Source: JAAELZ01 sp047639475 (lineage in GTDB: Bacteria; Pseudomonadota; Gammaproteobacteria; Arenicellales; Poriferihabitantaceae). Taken from it: a stretch of 64,000 nucleotides of DNA. Position numbers and translations under genes: made by a program. A model generated the notes under the pieces. It worked only from the letters and a program-made list of their open reading frames with translations. It ran no database searches and was not told where the DNA came from. Below are positions 45,685 through 53,931 of this stretch, piece by piece (the first letter of the stretch is position 1; the number at the start of each line of letters is the position of its first letter). The stretch is taken from assembly GCA_047639475.1 (NCBI GenBank), contig JBLIOD010000005.1, forward strand, positions 1 to 64,000, in the 5' to 3' direction.

Positions 45685-46635
45685 TTAAGCGACGTTGTTG
45701 TGAACTGGCACTTTGCTGACAACCAAGTGTGTCGCCAATGCCAGTTGCTCACCTAAGGGGATAATGCTCTTTTCAAGCAATTCCTCGCGATAAGAAATTG
45801 ATAAACTACCCCCGACAAATAAAGGGCATTTAAGCTGACTACCTGCTTTCGCCAAGTTGCGCACAAGAGCAGCAGGTGTTTCACCTATACCGGCCGCAAC
45901 AACAACCGCTTTTGCGCCGCTTCGGTTAACTATATATTCAAGCGATTTTAACGGCATATCTGCGCCAAGATATACAACACGATAGCCTCGACCCATTATA
46001 GACAAGGCGAATAGAAGTGCGCCCATTTCGTGGCGATGGCCTGGTGCGCAACAAACGACTAACTTTGGACCAGTTGCTAAACTAGCATTATGGTGTAAGC
46101 GCGCACCCAGTTTATTTCTTAACCATGCTGAAAAATAATGCTCTTCGGCAATGCTATTCTCATCTTGCTTCCAACGTTTGCCTAATTCTTCTAATGCAGG
46201 CACGATCAAATGAGTCGTAAGTAAATCTATGGGGTATAAAGAGGACGCCTCATTGTAGGACGAGTCTAGTTTTTCAGTACTAAAGTCACTCACTGCCTGT
46301 AGTAACGCAGATAAGTAAGACTGCCAGGGTCCGGGAAGTGAATCGGTTTGCAGTTGGGTTGTATCCCCTTCTTGAGTACTAAGCTCAGTCACTGTAGGTT
46401 CAACCCATTTCTGAATGACACGACTTGCACTGCTAATAGAGTGGCCGCCATTTAGCAGGACTAATATACGTTGCACCGATTCAACATCTTGTTCGCAATA
46501 TAGACGATGTCCTTTTGGAGTGCGTTGTGGTTTCAGCAAACCGTAACGGCGTTCCCAGGCTCTAAGAGTGGACGACCCCACTCCTGTGCGCTCGGTTAAC
46601 ACCCTAATAGGAAAGAACTCTTCTTTTTCTCGCAT
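45685..46635 (-). CDS. MerR-family B12-binding photoreceptor-type repressor (CarH/LitR-like)
   Basis: A 316-residue regulator. The winged MerR helix-turn-helix is at residues 8-75 (LRAWERRYGLLKPQRTPKGHRLY). A four-helix module at about 90-185 has Trp-x9-Glu-His spacing (WKQDENSIAEEH). This reproduces the Trp131, Glu141 and His142 arrangement of Thermus CarH. The B12-binding Rossmann domain begins with CAPGHRHEMGAL, in which HEMG corresponds to the lower-ligand His motif HxxG. Such proteins bind adenosylcobalamin in the dark and release DNA on light. I took the ATG at 46635. Confidence 0.9.
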   Translation of the reverse strand: MREKEEFFPIRVLTERTGVGSSTLRAWERRYGLLKPQRTPKGHRLYCEQDVESVQRILVLLNGGHSISSASRVIQKWVEPTVTELSTQEGDTTQLQTDSLPGPWQSYLSALLQAVSDFSTEKLDSSYNEASSLYPIDLLTTHLIVPALEELGKRWKQDENSIAEEHYFSAWLRNKLGARLHHNASLATGPKLVVCCAPGHRHEMGALLFALSIMGRGYRVVYLGADMPLKSLEYIVNRSGAKAVVVAAGIGETPAALVRNLAKAGSQLKCPLFVGGSLSISYREELLEKSIIPLGEQLALATHLVVSKVPVHNNVA

Positions 46636-46664
46636 ATAGCTAATTGTCACCCATTCTTCTAATT

Positions 46665-46693
46665 TTGTACAAGTAATTTGAGTATTGTATAAG
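46665..46693 (-). promoter_or_regulatory. Candidate operator of the MerR regulator (TTGTACAAG and TTGTATAAG)
   Basis: Two similar 9-base motifs, TTGTACAAG (46665-46673) and TTGTATAAG (46685-46693), lie 20 bases apart just upstream of the regulator start codon. The same core recurs in the divergent promoter region at 53873-53911. The spacing and position suit binding by a MerR-type B12 repressor, and TGTACA-type half sites are reported for this regulator class as I recall. Confidence 0.6.
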
Positions 46694-46752
46694 TTTTTAG
46701 AACTCGCAATGAAGCACTGCTGATTCAAAACATAAAAGCTGACTAGACTCCG

Positions 46753-48039
46753 CTAAAGCTTTTGTAGCTCCGAGTTAAAGCTAATGGCTTGAGCCCTGGG
46801 CTTGATCAAAATCATCTGCACTGTACTGATATAATTTTCTCGGAACCCACCTTCGCAATAACAAAGATAAAACTCCCACATACGGATAAAACTTGCTGGG
46901 TATCCTTGTTGTATGACGGCTTCAAGTGTCTCAAAGAAACGACTACGCCAGTCAGATAAAGTACGTGCATAATGCAACCCAATATCCTCAAGGTTCACCA
47001 CTTTCATATCCGTTGACGTCGCAACCGCATTACTCATTGCAGCAATAGATGGTAAAAAGCCGCCGGGGAAGATGTACTTTTTAATAAAGTCGACTTCTTT
47101 AATCGCGCTTTTGTATAAATTATCTGTAATAGTGATTGCTTGAATACACATCGAACCATCTTCTTTTAATAACTGATTACATTTTTCAAAATACGTATTC
47201 AGGTATTGATGGCCTACCGCTTCAATCATTTCAATAGAAACCAGTTTATCGTATACCCCTTCAAGATCTCGATAGTCTTGTAGCAATAAGTTGACTTTGT
47301 CGGACACCCCTTCAGTCTCTATTCTTGCTTTTGCAAAATGATACTGCTGTTTAGAAATAGTCGTAGTGGTAACATGACAACCATAATTTTTGGCTGCATG
47401 TATAGCAAACCCCCCCCATCCGGTACCTATTTCAATTACTTTATCTTCAGCAGATAATTGTAGTTTTTGACAAATTCGATCTAACTTTGCTGTTGCTGCT
47501 AGCTCTAAAGTAGCTGACTTAGACGGATAAAATGCGCTAGAGTACATCATGGTTGAATCTAGAAATAGTGAGAAAAACTCATTCCCTAGGTCATAGTGAG
47601 CAGAAATATTTTTACGGCTACCGTAAATAGAGTTACGGCTAAACCAATGAGCGACTCGGTGAAGTGGTTGCGTAATACGTGAAATCCGCTCATCCATGGA
47701 AGCTAAAACATGTTTATTCTGCAGCACTAAACGCACTAGACTAACCAAGTCGTTACAGCGCCAAGCACCCTGCATATATGCCTCCCCCGCACCTGTAGTA
47801 CCCCCTAACGCCAGATGACGCCACGTACATGGATGATCAATGTGTAAACTAACACTGTCTGACTCTCGCGTTTTCATGTTGCCAAACTCCAGACGGTTAA
47901 GTGCCTCGTAAACTACTAACTTACCAGTTTTAATTTTTTTAAGTTGTTTGTATACCAAATTACGACAAAGTGTATCTATGACGCTTGTTTTCATTAGTAT
48001 CGTTGCATTGTCGTATATAGAATAATCTGGTTGTTTCAT
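46753..48039 (-). CDS. Cyclopropane-fatty-acid-synthase-family methyltransferase
   Basis: A 428-residue SAM-dependent enzyme acting on phospholipid acyl chains. The N-terminal lipid-binding region precedes the SAM site VIEIGTGWGGFAIHAAKNYG (about 196-215). VSIEMIEAVGHQYL follows with the conserved Glu and His. It ends WEFYLCYCEGGF, as in bona fide CFA enzymes. In this cluster its product may be cyclopropane or, as in furan fatty-acid pathways, a methylated chain. It lies 17 bases downstream of DUF1365. Confidence 0.93.
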   Translation of the reverse strand: MKQPDYSIYDNATILMKTSVIDTLCRNLVYKQLKKIKTGKLVVYEALNRLEFGNMKTRESDSVSLHIDHPCTWRHLALGGTTGAGEAYMQGAWRCNDLVSLVRLVLQNKHVLASMDERISRITQPLHRVAHWFSRNSIYGSRKNISAHYDLGNEFFSLFLDSTMMYSSAFYPSKSATLELAATAKLDRICQKLQLSAEDKVIEIGTGWGGFAIHAAKNYGCHVTTTTISKQQYHFAKARIETEGVSDKVNLLLQDYRDLEGVYDKLVSIEMIEAVGHQYLNTYFEKCNQLLKEDGSMCIQAITITDNLYKSAIKEVDFIKKYIFPGGFLPSIAAMSNAVATSTDMKVVNLEDIGLHYARTLSDWRSRFFETLEAVIQQGYPASFIRMWEFYLCYCEGGFRENYISTVQMILIKPRAQAISFNSELQKL

Positions 48040-48055
48040 GCGGTTAAATTGACCA

Positions 48056-48826
48056 TTATTTGTTTATCTCGGCTTTACTTACATAAGCATAGTAAGGCAT
48101 TCTTTTTAGCCACAGGCTCAAAGCCTCGAAGTAAATTGATGCTAAAACTTTAAGAGTCATCAAAGGGAAACTAAGCAATACGTTACGCATATTGGCTGAA
48201 GTAATATCATGCTGCTCCAATGTCAAGGTGGCATCGAAAACCAGCTTGTCGTCTTTAAGATTGGTGATGCAGATGTCTATTCGATCTCCAGGCTTAGTTA
48301 TATGCCAGGTGTATTCCATGTCCATTGGCAAAAATGGAGAAACATGAAATTCTTTGGACTTCTTGAATGTTAGCACTGTCGTGGCTTGATCTCTTTCTTG
48401 TGCCTCAGAACAAGGGAGCACATAAACATGCTGTTCTCCCCAAGGCGTATTATTAACTTCTACGACAATACTGTGTAGCGAATTCTGGTCTTTGTGGTAG
48501 CAGTAATAAAAAGAAACCGGATTAAACCCAACCCCAAAATAGCGCAAATGAGTGAGGAGACAAACCCGTCCCTCAGGCCGGTCACCGCAATAGAGTTCAA
48601 CACAATCAAGCACTGTGTCCTTTAAATCGCCCTTTCCTTTCATATGATCCGAGCGCTTGAACTGGGCTAGGTTAAACCGTTCGTTCGACCACAACCAAAA
48701 CCGTGCAAATACGGTAGGCAACTCATCAAGGTCAATGAACAACATAAACAGGGTATAACTAAACTGGTGCTCTTTAGGCGAGCTCCTGCGATGCTTAACT
48801 AAACCTCGGTATAAGCTACTATTCAT
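48056..48826 (-). CDS. DUF1365 family protein
   Basis: A 256-residue protein. NSSLYRGLVKHRRSSPKEHQFSYTLFMLFIDLDELP is the DUF1365 N-terminus, and GVGFNPVSFYYCYH in the middle is its signature. Biochemistry is unknown. It is found next to FAD oxidoreductase and CFA-like genes across bacteria, probably as an accessory of acyl-chain modification. Its start overlaps the end of the oxidoreductase gene by eight bases. Confidence 0.9.
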   Translation of the reverse strand: MNSSLYRGLVKHRRSSPKEHQFSYTLFMLFIDLDELPTVFARFWLWSNERFNLAQFKRSDHMKGKGDLKDTVLDCVELYCGDRPEGRVCLLTHLRYFGVGFNPVSFYYCYHKDQNSLHSIVVEVNNTPWGEQHVYVLPCSEAQERDQATTVLTFKKSKEFHVSPFLPMDMEYTWHITKPGDRIDICITNLKDDKLVFDATLTLEQHDITSANMRNVLLSFPLMTLKVLASIYFEALSLWLKRMPYYAYVSKAEINK

Positions 48827-50069
48827 ATAGCTGTTGTTTAAAGAGGTTTACTGCGGTGAGAGCACTGGCCACACCGTCTTCGTGAAAGCCATTGCCCCAA
48901 TAAGCGCCGCAAAAATAAGTGCGATTTACCCCATTTATCTCTGACAACCTTGCTTGCGAGGCAACACTTTGTGATGTGTAAACTGGATGGGTATAGCTAA
49001 TTTTCTTGATAATTTTATTAGGGTCAATTGCTTCACTATGATTAAGCGTTACATAAAAATCAACTGGTGCTTCAAGGTTTTGCAAACGATTCATGTAGTA
49101 AGTTAACGCCACTGCTTTAGAGCAATCGCCACGCTGATGATAATTCCATGCTGCCCAAGCTCGCCTGTTGCTTGGCAATATTGAAGTGTCTGTATGCAAT
49201 ATCGCTTCATTTGACTGGTATTTGATATTCCCCAGCACTTGTTGTTCTAACGTACTCGGCTGGCCTAACATAGCCAGGGCTTGATCGCTGTGCGTGGCTA
49301 CAAATACAGCATCGTATTGGTCACTGATACCGCATTTTGTGTGTACAGTTACACTGTTGGCAGTTCTCTCTAATTGGGTCACTTTACAACCTAGTTGAAT
49401 ACGCTCCTTAAATCGTTCCACCAATGGCGCTATATACTGCTTAGAGCCACCCGAAACCACCAACCACTGAGGTTGATCTGTAACCGTTAACAGCCCATGG
49501 TTATGAAAGAACCGTATGAAGAAATGCGCAGGCATCGCACGCATCGTGGCAGGGTCTGTCGACCAAATTGCGCTTCCCATCGGAATAATGTAATTATCAA
49601 TAAACTGACTCGAATAATTATTGCGCTGCAAAAATTCGCCCAATGAAACCTCAGTTTGCTCCTGTTCCACCGCTTGTAACGCCTGTCTATTGAAACGCAG
49701 TACATCTATTATCATTTTAAGAAAAGAGATGTTCAGTAGATTCTTACGCTGTGAAAATAAGGTGTTGAGAGAGTGGCCGTTATATTCTAAGCCGCTCTCA
49801 TCATCCTTAACGCTGAAGCTCATTTCAGTTGCTTCAAACTTAACCCCTAGCCTATTGAGCAACTTGATAAATCTAGGATAGGTGCGTTCATTGAATACAA
49901 TAAAACCAGTATCTATCGCAAACTGCTGGCCATCCCAATTGATGTCGTGGGTGTGCGTATGACCACCAATTCGATCACTTGCTTCATACAATGTCACTTT
50001 GTGCTCTTTACTCAAAAGATGGGCCGCAACACAACCCGAGATCCCAGAACCAATTACTGCTAGATTCAT
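48819..50069 (-). CDS. FAD/NAD(P)-binding amine-oxidase-like oxidoreductase
   Basis: A 416-residue flavoprotein. The dinucleotide-binding motif AVIGSGISGCVAAHLL (4-19) and the following RIGGHTHTHDI show the amine-oxidase/phytoene-desaturase-like fold. A C-terminal FAD segment is FCGAYWGNGFHEDGV. It closely resembles the flavoproteins paired with CFA-like methyltransferases and DUF1365. Furan fatty-acid pathways in alphaproteobacteria use oxidoreductases and desaturases of comparable context (UfaD, UfaO). Which step this one could do is not determined. Confidence 0.88.
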   Translation of the reverse strand: MNLAVIGSGISGCVAAHLLSKEHKVTLYEASDRIGGHTHTHDINWDGQQFAIDTGFIVFNERTYPRFIKLLNRLGVKFEATEMSFSVKDDESGLEYNGHSLNTLFSQRKNLLNISFLKMIIDVLRFNRQALQAVEQEQTEVSLGEFLQRNNYSSQFIDNYIIPMGSAIWSTDPATMRAMPAHFFIRFFHNHGLLTVTDQPQWLVVSGGSKQYIAPLVERFKERIQLGCKVTQLERTANSVTVHTKCGISDQYDAVFVATHSDQALAMLGQPSTLEQQVLGNIKYQSNEAILHTDTSILPSNRRAWAAWNYHQRGDCSKAVALTYYMNRLQNLEAPVDFYVTLNHSEAIDPNKIIKKISYTHPVYTSQSVASQARLSEINGVNRTYFCGAYWGNGFHEDGVASALTAVNLFKQQLYE

Positions 50070-50093
50070 TCAATTACCTCAAACATTGTTAAG

Positions 50094-50639
50094 TTAGCTA
50101 TCCCAATTTTGAGGCACTTTAACCAGCTTCGTGTCATCGTAACCTAACTCAGCAACAAAGCTTTTCAGCTGAAGGTAATCGGAGTCACTGAGTGCACTAT
50201 CCCGAGCCATAATCCAGACATAATCTAAAGCTTGCCTCGCAACAACCACTTGGGTGTAATCTTCATTTAAAAATACAATTCGATAATCTGATTTAAATGG
50301 CCATATAAACTGCATACCCCAAATTGCATTAGTCACAGTGTCACGAACAAACCCCAAAAGCTTGTATGATTTTTGCTTACCATTAAAGCTATTGGCGCGA
50401 AAAGTAAACGTGGTTTCCACTTTGCCTTTGTCATTCAACGAATAACTTTCAATGGCATTATGCGCACCTTTTTCAAACACCGTGGGTATATTGGCAATGA
50501 CATACCAGTCGCCCATAAACCTCTTTAGATCAACATAATCGACCATCTTCATAGTTGGTTGTGTGCTGCATGACGTTAATAATAAAACACCCAGGCACAG
50601 CCCTAAATAGCTGACCGACTTACCTTTTAAAATGCTCAC
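50094..50639 (-). CDS. Lipocalin-family lipoprotein (Blc-like)
   Basis: A 181-residue outer-membrane-type lipoprotein. The lipobox LLTSC places the lipidated Cys at residue 24. The lipocalin opening motif is MGDWYVIANIPTVFEKGAHNAIESYSL, and the barrel has NAIWGMQFIWPFKSDYRIVFLNEDY. Blc-like lipocalins bind fatty acids or lysophospholipids. It overlaps the next upstream gene by four bases (50636-50639), implying tight coupling. Confidence 0.92.
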   Translation of the reverse strand: MSILKGKSVSYLGLCLGVLLLTSCSTQPTMKMVDYVDLKRFMGDWYVIANIPTVFEKGAHNAIESYSLNDKGKVETTFTFRANSFNGKQKSYKLLGFVRDTVTNAIWGMQFIWPFKSDYRIVFLNEDYTQVVVARQALDYVWIMARDSALSDSDYLQLKSFVAELGYDDTKLVKVPQNWDS

Positions 50640-51382
50640 TTGCTTTTGCCTAGATTATTCCTGAGATAGCTCAATATCCTCCCTCCTTTAACCTTTGTTT
50701 TAAGCGCTAGCCATTGGTCGCTTTGATCATACCAAAGCTCAATATCGGCCTCTTCTGCGCGAAGTAGATATTTTTCAGCGGGGTACAACAACCCCTGTAT
50801 CTCGATCAGAGAACTACCAATCAGGGTTAACTTAGCCCTAACGTATCCCCCTGTTTGCGTGTTAAGCAAATAGTCAGTTCGCAAGCGTTCGACATCCCAG
50901 TAGGCGAAGCTTCGAATACAGCCACTTAACTCTTTCGAGCCTTCGTTATTTTCTATTGTTAACGATCCATTTTCACCTGTTCCATTTGAGCGTATAAAAA
51001 GGATATCACCGTTTTCCACGGTCTCAGCTACAATGCTGCTCAAACATTTAGCTGTCCATACTTCTTGCGCTTTATGTAGATATTTGAACACATCTATAAA
51101 GAGATATTTAACGTCAAACTTCGCTTCTACATTTACTCTCTCCCCCGTGGGGGTTGTCGTTATTTCAACCTCGTGATAACCAATTTCTTTCTTATCAAGG
51201 TAGACATTAAATTTCATTTGCTGAAGCGCTTCTTTATCGACAACTTGCGTAGCAGATGCAACAGTGATGGTTGAAGCAACAAGCATTACTAGGGGGAGAA
51301 ACCACAACGCTTTTGACCTATATAGAGCTGTAATTGAAGCCTTGATCGAAAACAGACCTAGTGTGTTAATTAGTTTAATCAA
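50636..51382 (-). CDS. Exported protein of the DUF6134/DUF3108-like type
   Basis: A 248-residue protein. After a hydrophobic N-terminal signal (about 22-45), the segment MKFNVYLDKKEIGYHEVEIT opens a beta-rich domain. It has repeated paired strands up to residue 245 and few conserved polar residues. I believe it belongs to DUF6134, close to DUF3108, but the assignment is by general shape. It is in frame-overlapping contact with the DUF1295 gene (four bases) and the lipocalin, so the three are one transcript. Lipid binding is a reasonable guess. Confidence 0.6.
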   Translation of the reverse strand: MIKLINTLGLFSIKASITALYRSKALWFLPLVMLVASTITVASATQVVDKEALQQMKFNVYLDKKEIGYHEVEITTTPTGERVNVEAKFDVKYLFIDVFKYLHKAQEVWTAKCLSSIVAETVENGDILFIRSNGTGENGSLTIENNEGSKELSGCIRSFAYWDVERLRTDYLLNTQTGGYVRAKLTLIGSSLIEIQGLLYPAEKYLLRAEEADIELWYDQSDQWLALKTKVKGGRILSYLRNNLGKSK

Positions 51383-52158
51383 TTCCTACGCCTCCCAAAA
51401 ATGTTAGGAAAAAACGCATTAGTCGACTCAATATAAGCCTGATAATCAGGGCGGCGCTCAGGTATGTTTTCTTCCATTAGTGACACCCCTGAAACTTTCA
51501 GCAGCAAAAAAGTCATCAAAACTGGTGCATAAACTGTCCAGCTACCTCCTGCGCTTACTGCAAACAAATAATAAGACCACCAGATACAGAATTCACCGAA
51601 GTAATTAGGGTGCCTAGATAGCCTCCATAGGCCTTTGTTTAGCACCTTTCGATTGTTTGCCCCACTACGCTTAAACCGAAAAAGTTGCCAATCCGCTATC
51701 GCTTCAAAACCAAAGCCAAATACCCAAAGAGCAACCGCCAAATAATCTAACCAACCCAGCGTTGCACCTGGCTGCAGTCCAAACCACAATGGAATGCAGA
51801 TAATCCACGCTAATACAGCCTGCAAGCCAAACACAATGTAGATGCTTTTAAACTCAAAATGGGGTTCATTATTTTTGCGAATCTGTTGATACCTATGGTC
51901 TTCTTTTTTGCCATGATTACGAATACTTAAATGTAGACTTAAACGTATCGACCATATCGCCAACAAAACCAATACAAGTATTTGTTTTGTGCTGTGCGAA
52001 GAACCAGATGAATTGACAAAAATGATCGCAGCGGCCAAAAACATTAACGACCATAAGCTGTCAACAGAGCTTACATCCCTGCGATAAAGACTATAAAGCC
52101 ACGTTAGAAAGCCCGAGCCCAGCATCAACCAAAGTGCACTTAAATAATCAGCCAACAT
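51379..52158 (-). CDS. DUF1295 (steroid 5-alpha-reductase-like) membrane protein
   Basis: A 259-residue integral membrane protein with about six helices. The C-terminal signature GLWRLSRHPNYFGEFCIWWSYYLF (about 192-215) is that of DUF1295 and the 5-alpha reductase family. Family members reduce double bonds in lipids or sterols using NADPH. In this cluster it may reduce or saturate an acyl chain, but no substrate is known. It follows DUF2878 by 21 bases. Confidence 0.88.
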   Translation of the reverse strand: MLADYLSALWLMLGSGFLTWLYSLYRRDVSSVDSLWSLMFLAAAIIFVNSSGSSHSTKQILVLVLLAIWSIRLSLHLSIRNHGKKEDHRYQQIRKNNEPHFEFKSIYIVFGLQAVLAWIICIPLWFGLQPGATLGWLDYLAVALWVFGFGFEAIADWQLFRFKRSGANNRKVLNKGLWRLSRHPNYFGEFCIWWSYYLFAVSAGGSWTVYAPVLMTFLLLKVSGVSLMEENIPERRPDYQAYIESTNAFFPNIFGRRRN

Positions 52159-52179
52159 AATAATCTACCCGTCTAAGCA

Positions 52180-52719
52180 TCAAAGTTTAACTCCGTCATA
52201 TCGTTGCGCACACCAAACCATACAAGGGGTAAGCACACCCCAACCTACCCCCAATACAATCATCGCTAGGGGCACATCAGGAATATGTACCGCGTTTAGT
52301 TTAAATCCCGCGTAAAAAGCCAACGGCCCTCCTATAGTGCCAAACAATATAGACAAGGCCCAACGTCCTTTCATCCACCTCAAACTAACGTTCAGAGTGG
52401 TTGCAAACAAAGCCCACATTAAAATTATCCAGTGCGGGGCAATCACACTACCCAGTTGTCCGTATGAATAAACCAACAAACCCCATTGGTAAATAACACT
52501 TTCCCATATCAGACCAATATACAGTGCACATAGAATGAGCTTTACCTCAACGAGCGGTTTACTACTAAGGTAGAGATGGATACTCACAATGATGACGGCG
52601 ACAACAGAAGCAAGCACATGCAGCTCAGTAGCGCCGAGTAACACGATTGAGAACCAACCTATCTGAAACAGAACCAAGTTAATTATCACCCTTGAAAACT
52701 CAATACCCATTAGGTTCAT
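52180..52719 (-). CDS. DUF2878 membrane protein
   Basis: A 179-residue inner-membrane protein with about five to six helices, for example INLVLFQIGWFSIVLLGA and LASVVAVIIVSIHLYL. The pattern fits DUF2878, found in this same cluster in other gammaproteobacteria. Function unknown. It is 6 bases downstream of the second CFA-family gene. Confidence 0.8.
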   Translation of the reverse strand: MNLMGIEFSRVIINLVLFQIGWFSIVLLGATELHVLASVVAVIIVSIHLYLSSKPLVEVKLILCALYIGLIWESVIYQWGLLVYSYGQLGSVIAPHWIILMWALFATTLNVSLRWMKGRWALSILFGTIGGPLAFYAGFKLNAVHIPDVPLAMIVLGVGWGVLTPCMVWCAQRYDGVKL

Positions 52720-52725
52720 TACTAT

Positions 52726-53772
52726 TTAAGTGGGCTCTTTTTTTAAAAATAAATAATGGCCAACAAACCATTCGTTCCCTTCGTTATAAGCGAATAGCTC
52801 CGCGCAAGCCATATAGAACATACGCCAGCGCATCCACCAAATTTTTGCATTGTGCACACCGTACGTCTCAGAAAAAAGAGGCAACAGCGCTTCTTTATTT
52901 TCATCCATTTTCTTTAACCAAGCATTACTGGTTCTAGCATAATGTGACCCATTCCACTTCCAACGTTTTTGTAGCGTTAACTCGCCAGCAAAGGCCAAGG
53001 GTAAATCATAACTGGGCATTAATCCGCCAGAAAAAAAGTAGCGGCTCATCCAGTCAGAATCACCCTTATCTTCAAAAAAATACGGTACGCTCTTATGCGC
53101 AAAGACGTGCATAAAAAACTGACCTTCTAGAGTCAGCCAACGAGAGACTTTGGCAAATAATTGTTCCCAGTTGCGCATATGTTCGAACATTTCAACAGAG
53201 ACAATCCGATCAAAGGTCGACTCTGTTTCAAATTCATTCATGTCTACTGTCAATACTTCTACATTATGTATGCCTTGCTCTTGAGCTCGTTGTTTAATAA
53301 AGACAGCTTGAGACTTGGAATTTGATACTGCGGTGATTTTACTATTAGGATAATTGGACGCCATATAGAGCGTAAGTGAGCCCCAGCCACACCCTAGCTC
53401 CAAAACATTTTGCCCATCCTGCAGTGCTGCGTGTTCAGTAGTCTGACGTAATGCTTGTTCTTCAGACGCATCTAAATTTACTGTTCCATTGGGCCAGAAA
53501 CCACAGCTATACTTCAGTTGCCCACCGAGCGACTTCAAGAAAAATTCAGCGGGTACTTCGTAGTGCTGCTCATTTGCTTTTTCAGGCACATCGGCTATGG
53601 CTGATATGGTCATTGCATCCAAAACCTTTCGCGTACTTGCTTCAAACATTGAGGGGCTTTCTGCGTTTATCTCTTTCAATCTTAGATTTAAAAAATATCG
53701 TATTCCAAGTCTGATTACTCCATCCGAAAGCCAACCTCCTTCAGCCAGTTTATTAGCGATTCTCATTACCAT
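52726..53772 (-). CDS. Second CFA-family SAM methyltransferase
   Basis: A 348-residue methyltransferase. The SAM motif is VLELGCGWGSLTLYMA (about 120-135), followed by VSVEMFEHMRNWEQLF, and the C-terminal WRMFYMACAELFAYNEG is CFA-like. It lacks the extended N-terminal domain of the first paralogue, resembling short methyltransferases that modify unsaturated acyl chains. Two paralogues in one transcription unit suggest successive methyl transfers or two different positions. The gene opens the minus-strand operon at the divergent control region. Confidence 0.9.
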   Translation of the reverse strand: MVMRIANKLAEGGWLSDGVIRLGIRYFLNLRLKEINAESPSMFEASTRKVLDAMTISAIADVPEKANEQHYEVPAEFFLKSLGGQLKYSCGFWPNGTVNLDASEEQALRQTTEHAALQDGQNVLELGCGWGSLTLYMASNYPNSKITAVSNSKSQAVFIKQRAQEQGIHNVEVLTVDMNEFETESTFDRIVSVEMFEHMRNWEQLFAKVSRWLTLEGQFFMHVFAHKSVPYFFEDKGDSDWMSRYFFSGGLMPSYDLPLAFAGELTLQKRWKWNGSHYARTSNAWLKKMDENKEALLPLFSETYGVHNAKIWWMRWRMFYMACAELFAYNEGNEWFVGHYLFLKKEPT

Positions 53773-53872
53773 TATTTGTCGCCTGTGTGTTCAACCATTT
53801 GAATTACTTAATGCCTGCTTCGTTACGTAAGCTAATCATCTCAGAAGTTCTATTATACATTTATTTAATTTT

Positions 53873-53911
53873 TTGTACAAAAATTATATATATGTATTGT
53901 TTTTTGTACAA
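53873..53911. promoter_or_regulatory. Divergent control region with two TTGTACAA sites
   Basis: Perfect TTGTACAA palindromes occur at 53873-53880 and 53904-53911, 31 bases apart, within an AT-rich stretch containing TTATATATATG. They sit between the minus-strand lipid operon (start 53772) and the plus-strand DUF523/DUF1722 gene (start 53932), so one regulator could control both. The same core precedes the MerR gene at 46665. Confidence 0.65.
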
Positions 53912-53931
53912 TAAAATAATACAGTATAAGA

